The notes under the pieces: model-generated
Databases searched by the model: none
Told to the model about the DNA's origin: nothing
Seen by the model: the letters and a program-made list of their open reading frames with translations, nothing else
Source of the DNA: a bacterium
Lineage (GTDB): Bacteria > UBA10199 > DSSB01
Length of the DNA stretch: 48,905 bases
Reading direction: 5' to 3'
Assembly: GCA_035281585.1 (NCBI GenBank)
Contig: DATEDP010000112.1
Coordinates: 1-48,905, forward strand
In this document: piece after piece, positions 35,957 through 44,893 of the stretch
Numbering within the stretch: the first letter of the stretch is position 1
Layout: each line of letters begins with the position of its first letter
Translations under genes and position numbers: made by a program

Positions 35957-36979
35957 TTACAGATAGTCCTTGATCAGGATCTCCGCGATCTGCACCGCGT
36001 TGGTCGCGGCGCCCTTGCGGATGTTGTCGGCGACGATCCACATGTTGAGGCCGTTGGAAACCGACTCGTCGTCGCGGATTCGGCCGACGAAGACCTCGTT
36101 GCGGTCGACGCAGTCGATGGCCAGCGGATACTGATTGTGGGCGACGTCGTCCTTGACCACGATGCCCGGCGACTTCTCGAGCAAGGCTCGGGCCTCGCGG
36201 GCGCTGAGCTTCTTCTCGGTCTCGACGTTGACGCTCTCGCTGTGGCCGGCGAAGACCGGGACCCGGACGCAGGTCGCGGTGACCTGGATCGAGTCGTCGT
36301 TCATGATCTTCTTGGTCTCGTTGACCATCTTCATCTCTTCCTTGGTGTAGCCGTTGTCGAGGAAGACGTCGATGTGGGGCAGGCAGTTGAAGGCGATCCG
36401 GTGGGGAAACTTCTTTACCTGCATCTCCTGACCGGTGAACAGGGCCTTGGTCTGCTCGGCCAGCTCGTCCATCGCCCGCTTTCCGGCTCCGCTGGTGGCC
36501 TGGTAGGTCGAGACGACGATCCGCCGGATTTTGGCTTGGTCGTGGATCGGCTTCAAGGCCACCACCATCTGGATGGTCGAGCAATTGGGGTTGGCGATGA
36601 TACCGAGCTTCTTGTGCTGAGCGATGGCCTCGGGGTTGACCTCGGGGACCACCAGCGGCACTTCGGGATGCATCCGGAAGGCCGAAGTGTTGTCGACCAC
36701 CACCGCGCCGGCTTGGGCCGCGATCGGAGCGAAGCGTTCGCTGATCGTGCCACCGGCCGAAAAGAGCGCGATGTCGACATCCTTGAAGGAGTTGGCGTCG
36801 AGGACCTCGACCGGGACTTCCTTGCCCTTGAACTCGAGCTTGGTGCCGAGGCTCCGCTCGCTGGCCAGGAGGCGCAGCTGATCGATCGGGAAATTCCTCT
36901 CCTCGAGGACTTCGAGCATGGCGTTGCCCACCGCTCCGGTGGCGCCGACGACGGCGACGTTGTATTTTTCCTTTTTCAT
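35957..36979 (-). CDS. asd: Aspartate-semialdehyde dehydrogenase
   Basis: NADPH-dependent reduction of beta-aspartyl phosphate to aspartate semialdehyde, the branch point to lysine/diaminopimelate, threonine and methionine. The 340 aa include GATGAVGNAML for NADPH, the substrate-binding Arg region SAFRMHPEVPLVVPEVN, the catalytic Cys in NPNCSTIQ, and HRIAFNCLPHIDVF. This is the common bacterial type with the GATGAVG and STYQATSGAG motifs. GAAGGA precedes ATG 36979. It follows leuB on the same strand, the leuB-asd order seen in many deltaproteobacteria. Confidence 0.97.
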   Translation of the reverse strand: MKKEKYNVAVVGATGAVGNAMLEVLEERNFPIDQLRLLASERSLGTKLEFKGKEVPVEVLDANSFKDVDIALFSAGGTISERFAPIAAQAGAVVVDNTSAFRMHPEVPLVVPEVNPEAIAQHKKLGIIANPNCSTIQMVVALKPIHDQAKIRRIVVSTYQATSGAGKRAMDELAEQTKALFTGQEMQVKKFPHRIAFNCLPHIDVFLDNGYTKEEMKMVNETKKIMNDDSIQVTATCVRVPVFAGHSESVNVETEKKLSAREARALLEKSPGIVVKDDVAHNQYPLAIDCVDRNEVFVGRIRDDESVSNGLNMWIVADNIRKGAATNAVQIAEILIKDYL

Positions 36980-36990
36980 GGTCCTTCTCC

Positions 36991-37015
36991 GGGCGGCCGC
37001 AAGGGCCGCCCCTAC
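36991..37015. repeat. Single REP-like unit, family 1
   Basis: GGGCGGCC-GCAA-GGGCCGCCC ending CTAC, i.e. GTAG foot plus hairpin on the minus strand. It lies between leuB and asd. Here the leuB TAG stop is 2 nt away from the foot and not inside it. Confidence 0.75.
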
Positions 37016-37017
37016 AA

Positions 37018-38100
37018 CTAATAACTGTTTTTCAGCTCGGCCAAAATAGCCTGGCCGGCGGCTTGGGTCGAGGCCTTGGCCTCGCCGGGCTTGGCGATGT
37101 CGGCGGTGCGGAGACCGGCCTCTAGTACTTTCTCGACCGATTTTTCAATCTTTTGCGCGCTTTCCTTCTTGCCGAAGGTCAAGTCGAGCATCATCGCCGC
37201 CGAGAGGATGGTGGCGATGGGGTTGGCCACGCCCTTGCCGGCGATGTCGGGAGCGCTGCCGTGGATCGGCTCGTACATGCCCTTCTTCGAGGAGGCCAGG
37301 CTGGCCGAGGGCAGCATCCCGATCGAGCCGGTCAGCATTGCGGCCTCGTCGCTCAGGATGTCGCCGAAAAGATTGCCGGTGACGATCACGTCGAACTGCT
37401 TGGGGTAGCGCACCAGCTGCATCGCGCAGTTGTCGACGTACATGTGCTTGAGCTCGACGTCGGGATAGGACTTGCCGAGCTGGGTGACGACCTTGCGCCA
37501 GAGCTCGGTCGTCTCGAGGACGTTGGCCTTGTCGATGCTGGTCACTTGCTTGCGGCGGCCGCGGGCGACCTCGAAGGCCAGCTTGGCGATGCGCTCGATC
37601 TCGTGGGTGGTGTAAACCATCGTGTTGACGCCGCGCTCCTGGCCGTCGGCCAGCTTCTCCACCCCCTTGGGCTTGCCGAAATAAATGTCGCCGGTCAGCT
37701 CGCGCAGCACCATGATGTCGATGCCTTCGATCACCTCGCGCTTCAGTGAAGAAGCGTCGACCAATGCCGGGTAAACCTTGGCCGGGCGGAGGTTGGCGAA
37801 AAGACCGAGCTCGCTGCGCAGGGCCAAAAGCGCCCGCTCCGGCCGCACCGAGTAGTCGAGCTCCTCCCACTTGGGCCCGCCGACCGCGCCCAAGAGGACG
37901 GCGTCGGCAGCCTTGGCCAAATTCAAGGTCGCCTCGCTGAGCGGCTTGCCGTGGGCGTCGTAGGCGCAGCCGCCGACCAAGTCGTTTTCGAACTCGAGGC
38001 CCAACTTTTCCTGCTGGTTGACGAAGTCCAGGATCTTGACCGTTTCGGCCATCACCTCGGGCCCGATGCCGTCGCCGGCGAGAACTAAGATCTTTGTCAT
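37018..38100 (-). CDS. leuB: 3-isopropylmalate dehydrogenase
   Basis: Oxidatively decarboxylates 3-isopropylmalate to 2-oxoisocaproate in leucine synthesis. The 360-aa length is standard. Motifs: GDGIGPEV at the start, [46 protein letters not shown] with the catalytic Lys, and the metal/NAD region [41 protein letters not shown]. It precedes asd. leuC and leuD are on the other strand nearby, so the pathway genes are grouped but split by an inversion. leuA is not in the window. Confidence 0.97.
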   Translation of the reverse strand: MTKILVLAGDGIGPEVMAETVKILDFVNQQEKLGLEFENDLVGGCAYDAHGKPLSEATLNLAKAADAVLLGAVGGPKWEELDYSVRPERALLALRSELGLFANLRPAKVYPALVDASSLKREVIEGIDIMVLRELTGDIYFGKPKGVEKLADGQERGVNTMVYTTHEIERIAKLAFEVARGRRKQVTSIDKANVLETTELWRKVVTQLGKSYPDVELKHMYVDNCAMQLVRYPKQFDVIVTGNLFGDILSDEAAMLTGSIGMLPSASLASSKKGMYEPIHGSAPDIAGKGVANPIATILSAAMMLDLTFGKKESAQKIEKSVEKVLEAGLRTADIAKPGEAKASTQAAGQAILAELKNSY

Positions 38101-38110
38101 CTTTTCTTTC

Positions 38111-38232
38111 TTACCCTCCCCTTTGTAAGGGGAGGGCCAGGGAGGGGTAGAACGTTGGCATCCACCGCCATCGTTGGCGTTTTTGCAAACGCTCTACCTC
38201 CCCCTACCCCCTCCCTACAAAGGAGGGGGGTA
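38111..38232. repeat. Paired pyrimidine/purine inverted repeat, family 3 variant
   Basis: Left arm TACCCTCCCCTTTGTAAGGG then GAGGGCCAGGGAGGGGTAGA; right arm GCTCTACCTCCCCCTACCCC then CTCCCTACAAAGGAGGGGGG. The GTAGA/TCTAC inner edge is as in the copy at 15891. It separates the zinc-ribbon gene from leuB. Confidence 0.82.
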
Positions 38233-38234
38233 AA

Positions 38235-38525
38235 CTATTTCTTCTTAAACAGCGCATCCAACTTCGCCTTGGCGTCATCGGCCTTGGCGTTCCCCGCCGC
38301 CCGCATCGCGTGGTCGCTGGGGATGAAAAAGTCGCAAAAATTTCCCTTATCCTTTTCCAAAACCCGCTCGGCCTGACTCTCCCGGCATTCGTTATAAGCC
38401 GACCGATCGTAGTGCTGGCAGTTAAAGCAGACGTGGAGGTCCCAGCCGCAATGCGGACAGGTCTCTTCCCGCCCGATACGATCGCCGGATTCGCTAGACT
38501 TTCCGCAATGATGGCAGAGAACCAT
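38235..38525 (-). CDS. Small zinc-ribbon protein with conserved CHYD-type core
   Basis: A 96-aa protein with several cysteine pairs: CHHCG (4-8), CPHCGWDLHVC (23-33), FNCQHYD, NECRE, and FCDFF. The N-terminal two pairs form a zinc ribbon. The pattern CPHCGWDLHVCFNCQHYDRSAYNECRE... NFCDFF is a recurring small-protein family in deltaproteobacteria whose function I do not know. The C-terminus is Lys/Ala-rich. ATG 38525 is preferred because the family begins just before the first CxxC. An in-frame TTG at 38546 would add seven residues, and AGGAG lies between the two. It precedes leuB on the same strand. Confidence 0.85.
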   Translation of the reverse strand: MVLCHHCGKSSESGDRIGREETCPHCGWDLHVCFNCQHYDRSAYNECRESQAERVLEKDKGNFCDFFIPSDHAMRAAGNAKADDAKAKLDALFKKK

Positions 38526-38620
38526 AGGGAGAACCGCTCCTAGCAAAGGCCGCCGCCGGGCTCAAGGCGGAAAATGGGAAGACCTTGACGCCTCCGGGCC
38601 GGCTATCGTAGTTCCAAGCC

Positions 38621-40027
38621 ATGTCCACCGCACAGACGCTCTTCGACAAAATCTGGGAAAAACATCTAGTTAGCACCCTGGAGGACGGCACCGCCCTGCT
38701 CTACATCGACCGCCACCTGGTCCACGAAGTGACCAGCCCCCAGGCTTTCGAAGGGCTCCGCCTCACCGGCCGCCAGGTCCGCCGGCCCGACCTGACCTTC
38801 GCGACCATGGACCACAATGTCCCGACAATCGACCGCTACAACATCAAGGACGAGATCGCCCGAGCCCAGATCGAAGCCCTCACCCAGAACTGCAAGGATT
38901 TCGGCGTCCGGCTCTACGACTTGAACAGCGAGCAGCAGGGCATCGTCCACGTGATCGGACCCGAGCTCGGCATCACCCTGCCCGGCACCACCATCGTCTG
39001 CGGCGACAGCCACACCTCGACCCACGGCGCCTTCGGAGCCTTGGCCTTCGGCATCGGCACCTCCGAGGTCGAGCACGTCCTGGCGACCCAAACCCTCCGG
39101 CAAAAGCGGGCCAAAACCTATCAAGTGGACTTTCAAGGCAAGCTCGGCCGTGGCGTCACCGCCAAGGACATGGTCCTGAAGCTCATCGGCTTGATCGGCA
39201 CCGCCGGCGGCACCGGCCACGTCCTCGAGTACACCGGCGAGGCGATTCGCAGCCTCTCGATGGAAGGCCGGATGACGGTCTGCAACATGTCGATCGAAGC
39301 CGGAGCCAAGGCCGGGTTGATCGCGCCCGACGAGACGACCTTCGAGTATTTCCGCAAGGTTCAGCGCCCCTTCGCGCCCCAGGGCCGGGATTTGGACAAG
39401 GCCATCGCCTACTGGAAGAGCCTGGCCAGCGACCCCGGCGCCAAATACGACCGGACTCTGAGCATCGACGCCGCCAAGATCGCTCCTCAAGTGACCTGGG
39501 GAACCAGCCCCGGCATGGTGATCGACGCCGACGGCGCGGTGCCCGATCCCGACAAGGTGCCGGGCCTCTCGCGCAAGGACGCCGAGCACGCTCTCGCCTA
39601 TATGGGACTCAAGGCCGGCCAGAAGATCAGCGACGTCGATGTCGACGTGGTTTTCATCGGCTCCTGCACCAACTCGCGGATCGAGGACCTGCGGGCCGCG
39701 GCCAAGGTCTTCGACGGCCGCCGGGTCTCGGGCCGGGTCAAGGCCATGGTCGTCCCCGGCTCCCAGCAGGTGAAGAAGCAAGCCGAGGCCGAGGGCTTGG
39801 ACAAGGTCTTCACCGCCGCCGGCGCCGAATGGCGCGAATCGGGCTGCAGCATGTGCCTGGCGATGAACCCCGATCAGCTCAAGCCCCAAGAACGCTGCGC
39901 TTCGACCAGCAACCGCAACTTTGAAGGCCGCCAGGGCAAGGGCGGCCGCACTCACTTGGTCAGTCCCGAGATGGCCGCCGCCGCGGCCATCGCTGGGCAT
40001 TTTGTGGACATCCGGAGTTGGAAATAA
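38621..40027 (+). CDS. leuC: 3-isopropylmalate dehydratase large subunit
   Basis: The [4Fe-4S] aconitase-type subunit that isomerises 2- to 3-isopropylmalate with LeuD. 468 aa. It starts [13 protein letters not shown], with [35 protein letters not shown], and three cluster cysteines, one in GSCTNSR (about 346-352) and two in [11 protein letters not shown] (about 408-418). It lacks a strong Shine-Dalgarno site. The intergenic gap with the divergent zinc-ribbon gene is 95 nt. Its stop overlaps the leuD start (TAATG). Confidence 0.97.
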   Translation: MSTAQTLFDKIWEKHLVSTLEDGTALLYIDRHLVHEVTSPQAFEGLRLTGRQVRRPDLTFATMDHNVPTIDRYNIKDEIARAQIEALTQNCKDFGVRLYDLNSEQQGIVHVIGPELGITLPGTTIVCGDSHTSTHGAFGALAFGIGTSEVEHVLATQTLRQKRAKTYQVDFQGKLGRGVTAKDMVLKLIGLIGTAGGTGHVLEYTGEAIRSLSMEGRMTVCNMSIEAGAKAGLIAPDETTFEYFRKVQRPFAPQGRDLDKAIAYWKSLASDPGAKYDRTLSIDAAKIAPQVTWGTSPGMVIDADGAVPDPDKVPGLSRKDAEHALAYMGLKAGQKISDVDVDVVFIGSCTNSRIEDLRAAAKVFDGRRVSGRVKAMVVPGSQQVKKQAEAEGLDKVFTAAGAEWRESGCSMCLAMNPDQLKPQERCASTSNRNFEGRQGKGGRTHLVSPEMAAAAAIAGHFVDIRSWK

Positions 40028-40653
40028 TGGAACCTTTCAAAAGCCATCGCGGCAAAATCGCCACCCTCGACCGGGCCAACGTCGACACCGATCAGATCAT
40101 CGCCAAGCAGTTCCTCAAGTCGATCAAGAGGACCGGCTACGGCGAAAGCCTCTTCTTCGATTGGCGCTACCTGCCGGACGGCAAGCCCAACCCCGATTTC
40201 GAGCTGAACCAGCCCAAATTCAAGGGGGCTTCGATCCTGGTGGCCCGCAACAACTTCGGTTGCGGCTCCTCCCGCGAGCACGCGGTCTGGGCCCTCACCC
40301 AATACGGCATCAAGGCGGTGATCGCGCCGCGCCGGGGCGACATCCCGGCCTTCGCCGACATCTTCCACAACAACAGCGTGAAGAACGGCCTGCTCAACGT
40401 GGAATTGAAGGAATCGGAGGTCGAGGAGATCTTCCAAATGGTCGAGCGCTACGAGGGACTGGAAGCGACGGTCAACCTCGAGGAGCAGCGGATCACTCTC
40501 CACTTGCCGGAGGAAATCTCCTTCCACTTCGACATCGACGCCGCGATCAAGAACCACCTGATCCGGGGCCTCGACGAGATCGGCCTGAGCCTGCAACGCG
40601 CGGCCGAGATCGGGACCTTCGAGAAGACCCACGACGCCCAAACCCACTGGTAA
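40027..40653 (+). CDS. leuD: 3-isopropylmalate dehydratase small subunit
   Basis: The swivelling small subunit of isopropylmalate isomerase, 208 aa. Motifs are SHRGKIATLDRANVDTDQII, the FLKSI loop, NNFGCGSSREHAVWAL and VIAPRRGDIPAFADIFHNN. It is the longer LeuD type, as in gamma/delta-proteobacteria. ATG 40027 shares a base with the leuC TAA stop, so translation is coupled. A TTG nine bases upstream is in frame but unneeded. The alpha/beta hydrolase gene follows after 15 nt. Confidence 0.97.
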   Translation: MEPFKSHRGKIATLDRANVDTDQIIAKQFLKSIKRTGYGESLFFDWRYLPDGKPNPDFELNQPKFKGASILVARNNFGCGSSREHAVWALTQYGIKAVIAPRRGDIPAFADIFHNNSVKNGLLNVELKESEVEEIFQMVERYEGLEATVNLEEQRITLHLPEEISFHFDIDAAIKNHLIRGLDEIGLSLQRAAEIGTFEKTHDAQTHW

Positions 40654-40668
40654 AAGAGCCAAGAGAAG

Positions 40669-41619
40669 ATGGCGCGGAGATTCTACCAGCGTAAACGCTT
40701 CTGGGTTCCCTTCCTGCTCCTCTTGCCGGTCCTGGCTTTCCTCGTCTACTTGGCGCTGGACCCGATCCCCCGCTTTCGACGCAGCGTCGATCGGCTGCTC
40801 AGCCTCCAAGGCATCGAGCGAAAGGTCTTGGGCCAGGGCCGCCGCGCGATCATCTACTACGAAGGGGGGCCGCGCGACGCAAAGGCCGTGATCCTGCTCC
40901 ACGGCTTCGGCGGCAATGCCCAATTCACCTGGATGCGGCTGATGCCGGCTCTGGCCGAGCGCTACCACGTCATCGCGCCCGACATGTTGGCGAGCAATTT
41001 TCTGCGGCTCAACCCGGCGACTTATTCGGTCGACTCCGAGGTCGATCAGGTCCTACGCTTGATGGACGGCATCGGCGTCGGCCGGGCCGACTTCGTGGGG
41101 CTTTCGGTCGGCGGTTGGGTCAGCCTGATCCTGGCGTTGGAGCATCCCGAAAAAGTCGACCGCTTGGTCCTGGTCGAAAGCGCCGGCCTCACCACCGAAA
41201 TCCCCGAATTGGCCCGGCTGACCCTGACCGACCGCGAGAAAGCCCGGCGCTTCTTCGAGCTGCTCTTCTACAGCCCCCCGCCCCTGCCCGGCTTCGTCCT
41301 CGACCAGATGATCCGCTCCTCGACCCGAATCAAGACCCAGTACGAAGCGGTCTTCATGGGCCTGATCGAAAACAGCAAGCTGCGGCTGCTCGACGACCGG
41401 GTCGCGGAAATTCAAAAACCGACCCTGATCATCCACGGCCGTCAGGACCGGGTGATCCCCTTGGCGGTGGCCGAGCGGCTCCACCGGCTCATCCCCCAAT
41501 CCCAGATGGTGGTCCTGGAGGAAAGCGGCCACGCTCCGGTCTGGGATCAGCCGGCCAAGCTGAAAAGCGCAATTTTGGAATTTTTGGCGGCTAATCCCGT
41601 TCGCGGCCGCAATGACTAG
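40669..41619 (+). CDS. Membrane-anchored alpha/beta hydrolase
   Basis: A 316-aa serine hydrolase. Residues 12-30 (WVPFLLLLPVLAFLVYLAL) form an N-terminal membrane anchor. The core has the oxyanion HGFGGN (residues 78-83), the nucleophile elbow GLSVGGW with Ser about 149, the acid in IIHGRQDRVIP, and the catalytic His in LEESGHAPV. The family is broad (esterases, epoxide or C-C hydrolases) and the substrate is unknown. It is at the end of the leuCD operon, and its last 4 nt overlap the convergent YetF-type gene. Confidence 0.93.
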   Translation: MARRFYQRKRFWVPFLLLLPVLAFLVYLALDPIPRFRRSVDRLLSLQGIERKVLGQGRRAIIYYEGGPRDAKAVILLHGFGGNAQFTWMRLMPALAERYHVIAPDMLASNFLRLNPATYSVDSEVDQVLRLMDGIGVGRADFVGLSVGGWVSLILALEHPEKVDRLVLVESAGLTTEIPELARLTLTDREKARRFFELLFYSPPPLPGFVLDQMIRSSTRIKTQYEAVFMGLIENSKLRLLDDRVAEIQKPTLIIHGRQDRVIPLAVAERLHRLIPQSQMVVLEESGHAPVWDQPAKLKSAILEFLAANPVRGRND

Positions 41620-42137
41620 GGTTGGGTGGTTTCGACATCCTCGGAGAACCGGTCTTCCTTCAACTCGGAGCACTTGGTCACGCTGATCGAGCCGTCGCTC
41701 TCCAAGATCGCTTCGTAGATTTCCGAAAAATCGTGGATCCCCTGCTTGCGCAGCAGAGTCTTGAGCTCATGGACGTTGATCAGCTCCTTCTCCAGATTCT
41801 TGCGGAGGATCTTACCCTTGTGGATCAGCATCGTGGGATGGCCTTCGAACAAGCCTTCGAAGCGCTTGGACTTGTAGCTGAGATACTCCACCAGCCAGCT
41901 CAGGCCCACGATGACCGCGGCCAGGATCAAACCGCCGGTGATCGAGTTGTCGCCGCCGTTCATCGAGTTTTGGACCGCGTTGCTGATGAGCAGGATCGCC
42001 ACGAACTCACCGGCGCCCATCTGGCCGATTTGGCGTTTGCCGCCGATTCGCAGCAGGATCAGGATCGCCATGTAGACGAAGGCGCCTCGAAAGAGGAAAT
42101 GCCAATACGGGATCGAAACTTCCCAAAAGCCTTGCAA
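41616..42137 (-). CDS. DUF421/YetF-family membrane protein
   Basis: 173 aa. Three N-terminal membrane helices (WHFLFRGAFVYMAILILLRI, GEFVAILLISNAV, GLILAAVIVGLSWLVEYLS) carry RIGGKRQIGQM, a typical YetF motif. The cytoplasmic domain has the signature GHPTMLIHKGKILRKNLEKE followed by INVHELKTLLRKQGI and YEAILESDGSISV. This family is common and its role is not settled. The 4-nt convergent overlap with the hydrolase gene is tight. It follows the SDR gene after 12 nt in a two-gene operon. Confidence 0.93.
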   Translation of the reverse strand: MQGFWEVSIPYWHFLFRGAFVYMAILILLRIGGKRQIGQMGAGEFVAILLISNAVQNSMNGGDNSITGGLILAAVIVGLSWLVEYLSYKSKRFEGLFEGHPTMLIHKGKILRKNLEKELINVHELKTLLRKQGIHDFSEIYEAILESDGSISVTKCSELKEDRFSEDVETTQP

Positions 42138-42149
42138 AGCGACCTCCGC

Positions 42150-42920
42150 TTAAGAATACACCGGCATCAGGAAGCCGGTGCCTCCATCGGCGTATAGCGT
42201 CTCGCCGTTGAGCCAGTTGGCGGCCGGCGAGCAGAGAAAGGCGATGATCTCGGCGACGTCGCCGGTGGGCATGAGCCGGCCCATCGGGTTGAGCTTGGCG
42301 AGCGCGGCCTTGTTTTCCTCATAGGCCGCGCCGAAGTAAATCTTGAGCGAGTCGGTGTCGACCAGGCCGGGATTGACGCCATGGACGAAGATTTTCTCGG
42401 AGGCGTTCTCGATGGCGTAGTAGCGGGTCAAGGTCTCGAGCGCCGACTTGGCCGCGGCCAAGAGGCCGTGATTGGCGCAGTACTTCTTGGTGTCGATCCC
42501 CGAGACGGTCACCACCTTGCTTCCTGCCGGCATCAGCGGCTTCAAGGCGTTCATGGTCAGAATGAAGGCCGTCACCGTGATGTTCATCGTCTTGGCGACG
42601 TGATGCTCCCGGATGTCGGCCAAGGGCTTGAAAGCGGTGGCCGCGGCGTTGGCGACGAAGATGTCGATCCGGCGATGCTCGGCCTGGACCTGGTCCAAGA
42701 ATCGATGGACCTGCTCCAAGTCCGAGAGGTCGGCGGCATACTTCCAGGTCTGGACGCCGATCTTTTGCAGCTCGGCCTCCAGGGCCGCGGCCTCTTCGAG
42801 ATTCTTGCGGTAATGAATGAGAATGTTGGCGCCCTGCGAAGCCAGCTTCAGAGCCACCGAGCGGCCGATGCCGCGCGAGGCACCGGTGATGAGGGCTTTT
42901 TTGCCTTTCAGATCGGTCAT
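42150..42920 (-). CDS. SDR oxidoreductase (FabL/FabG-like) with His at the FabL-type Tyr position
   Basis: A 256-aa short-chain dehydrogenase. Cofactor motif TGASRGIGRS (12-21); ANAAA (90-94) stands where NNAG is usual; the Ser region is VVTVSGIDT (S140). Lys158 is in HGLLAAAKSALE. Enoyl-ACP reductase III (FabL) has Tyr seven residues before this Lys; here it is His151, and no Tyr is at the YxxxK position. The chemistry may differ or another residue may substitute. The best guess is an acyl-ACP or CoA oxidoreductase, low certainty. GGGAAGGA precedes the ATG. It is followed by the YetF-type gene. Confidence 0.9.
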   Translation of the reverse strand: MTDLKGKKALITGASRGIGRSVALKLASQGANILIHYRKNLEEAAALEAELQKIGVQTWKYAADLSDLEQVHRFLDQVQAEHRRIDIFVANAAATAFKPLADIREHHVAKTMNITVTAFILTMNALKPLMPAGSKVVTVSGIDTKKYCANHGLLAAAKSALETLTRYYAIENASEKIFVHGVNPGLVDTDSLKIYFGAAYEENKAALAKLNPMGRLMPTGDVAEIIAFLCSPAANWLNGETLYADGGTGFLMPVYS

Positions 42921-42980
42921 GGTCCTTCCCTTTCGGAAGGACCCTAACGACCTTCGTCGAGCTTGGCAAACGGATTAAGC

Positions 42981-44777
42981 TTAACGTCGACCGCGGCCGC
43001 CGCCACCACCAAAGCCACCGCCACCGCCGCCGCCAAAGCCGCCACCACCTCCGCCGCCCCGGAACCCACCGCCGCTGCTGAAACCACCGCCACCACCGCC
43101 GAAACCACCGGAGGACCGAGAATAGCCGCCGGAAGAGCCTCCCGGGTTGCGGCCACCCGATCCGCCCGAATAGCCACCCGAATCCATGACTCGGCCTCGG
43201 CTATGGCCGCCACCATAGGAAGGCGAAGGAGCGCCGCTGCTGGCTGAAGGCGCAACCGCGCTATTGCGCGGCTGATAGACTGGACGGCTGCGCGAATCGC
43301 TCCCGCCCCGATTGGGGTTCGCGTCACGGACTCGGCTTTGGCTGTTCACGCTGCCGGTCGAGGCGGGTCTTTGCCGACTTGTCGAAAAGATCTTGCCCTG
43401 ATCGTGGCTCCGAACCGCCGACCTTCCGTCGGAGGCTCCTGTCGGGCGGGCTCCGACCGCCGATGGGTTGCCATTGCGGCTCCGCGAGCGAACTTGCTGG
43501 GTGTCGTTCGCTCTCGAACCGGTGATGGAAGAAGCGCCGCTTTGCCGCTGCCTCGTCACTTCACTTTGGCCGAATTGCCGCCAACTATCGGCCCGACTGC
43601 GGCCACCGCTGCGCACCATCGCATCGGTGATTTGGTTGCCGTGGCGGTTCTGCCAATTGCCGACCGCGTTATGGAATCCGCTGCGATAGTAATAAGGATT
43701 GCCGCGGTAGTAATAGGGGTTGCCGCGCCAGCGATTGTAGTAGCCGTAATAGCAACCGGCGAGGTTGGGATAGTAATAGAAGTTTCCCGGATAGCCGAAG
43801 AACCAGCTCGTGTAATAGAAGGACGGGAAGCCCCAGACGTAGAAGCTCGACCCATAGCCATAGAAGCCGGTGTACCACCAAAGCGGATAAGGTCGCCAAA
43901 AGGGCCAGGAATACCAATAGGGATAGCCGAACCAGTAGGGATAGGGATTGATGTTGATGCTGACCGCGGTGCGGGTGTCGGACGGCGGATAGTAATAATC
44001 GTCGTCAGCATCGTAGCCGTACTCGCCGGCGAAGGCCCGGGCCGACTCCTGGAGCTCTTCACGGGCTTCGGGATCGTTCTCCAGGGTTTGCCGGTAGTCT
44101 TCGATGGCCTCTTCCTTTTGCTGGGCCACGGTCCGGCTGAGCTCGTCGATCCTTACCTTGGTCCCGTTCGGGTCGCTGCGATAAGCCTCGCCCAAGGCGG
44201 TGGTGAAGTCGCGATTTTCGGTCAAGGACTTGAGCAGCTCGGGCTCTTGGATCAGAGTGCGGAAAGACGAAGCGCCTGAGGCCGGCAAGCTGCGCAGCGA
44301 GTTGGAGAAATCTTGATCGGTGCTGCCGTAGAGATCGCGCACGCCCCGAAGCAGGACATAGTCCTTTCGTCCCAAGCTCTGAGCCGCCTCTTGGACTTTT
44401 TTGGAATAGTTCTTGGTCAGATCCTTGATCTGACCTTTGGACTTCTGCCCGCCATCAACCAAGTCGGAGACCAAGTTCGGATAGCGCACCAGCTCGTAAA
44501 CTTGCTCTTGGGTCTCGCGCGGGTAGGAGGAGATCAGCTTTTGGAAGTTTTGTTGGCTTTCGGTTTGACGCCGCTCCAGCTCCGAAAAGGTCGCGGGATA
44601 CTGGGCCGCCTCCATGGCCGCTTGGCGGACATTTTCCGGATACCCGGCTAGGGTATCGGCGGCCTCGCTGTTATTTTGGATGGCTTTGTCCAGCCGGGAG
44701 AGGGACTTGGCCGCTTCGGCCGTCCCCGTCGGAACAACCACCCAAGCGAGAAAAAGCAAAAAAGTTAATCGTTTCAT
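42981..44777 (-). CDS. Exported aromatic- and glycine-rich low-complexity protein
   Basis: 598 aa, unknown family. A signal peptide ends near residue 22 (PTGTAEA). The N-terminal region (about 25-245) is helical, with repeated AxxYP turns (LAGYPENVRQA, AAQYPATF, ISSYPRETQ, LVRYPNLV). A central stretch (about 250-375) is extraordinarily rich in Tyr, Trp, Phe, Pro and Gly (PYPYWFGYPYWYSWPFW, YYYRGNPYYY). A Ser/Arg-rich linker follows, then a poly-Gly tail with FGG and RGG (about 530-598). It probably assembles outside the cell as a disordered, sticky or structural material. AAGGGA precedes the ATG. Confidence 0.85.
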   Translation of the reverse strand: MKRLTFLLFLAWVVVPTGTAEAAKSLSRLDKAIQNNSEAADTLAGYPENVRQAAMEAAQYPATFSELERRQTESQQNFQKLISSYPRETQEQVYELVRYPNLVSDLVDGGQKSKGQIKDLTKNYSKKVQEAAQSLGRKDYVLLRGVRDLYGSTDQDFSNSLRSLPASGASSFRTLIQEPELLKSLTENRDFTTALGEAYRSDPNGTKVRIDELSRTVAQQKEEAIEDYRQTLENDPEAREELQESARAFAGEYGYDADDDYYYPPSDTRTAVSININPYPYWFGYPYWYSWPFWRPYPLWWYTGFYGYGSSFYVWGFPSFYYTSWFFGYPGNFYYYPNLAGCYYGYYNRWRGNPYYYRGNPYYYRSGFHNAVGNWQNRHGNQITDAMVRSGGRSRADSWRQFGQSEVTRQRQSGASSITGSRANDTQQVRSRSRNGNPSAVGARPTGASDGRSAVRSHDQGKIFSTSRQRPASTGSVNSQSRVRDANPNRGGSDSRSRPVYQPRNSAVAPSASSGAPSPSYGGGHSRGRVMDSGGYSGGSGGRNPGGSSGGYSRSSGGFGGGGGGFSSGGGFRGGGGGGGFGGGGGGGFGGGGGRGRR

Positions 44778-44893
44778 GGCATTATTCCCTTAACCGCGGA
44801 CCCCCCAATCCCTCCATACGTCCGCCATACTAATATCTTGAGCCAAAACTTAGGACGGGGGAAGCCCCTAGAAATGTTAAAGGAATGCTGCCT

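Noticed and set aside
38666-40000. Minus-strand 444-aa frame opposite leuC
   Set aside because: Antisense shadow; LeuC motifs and Fe-S cysteines are complete on the plus strand.
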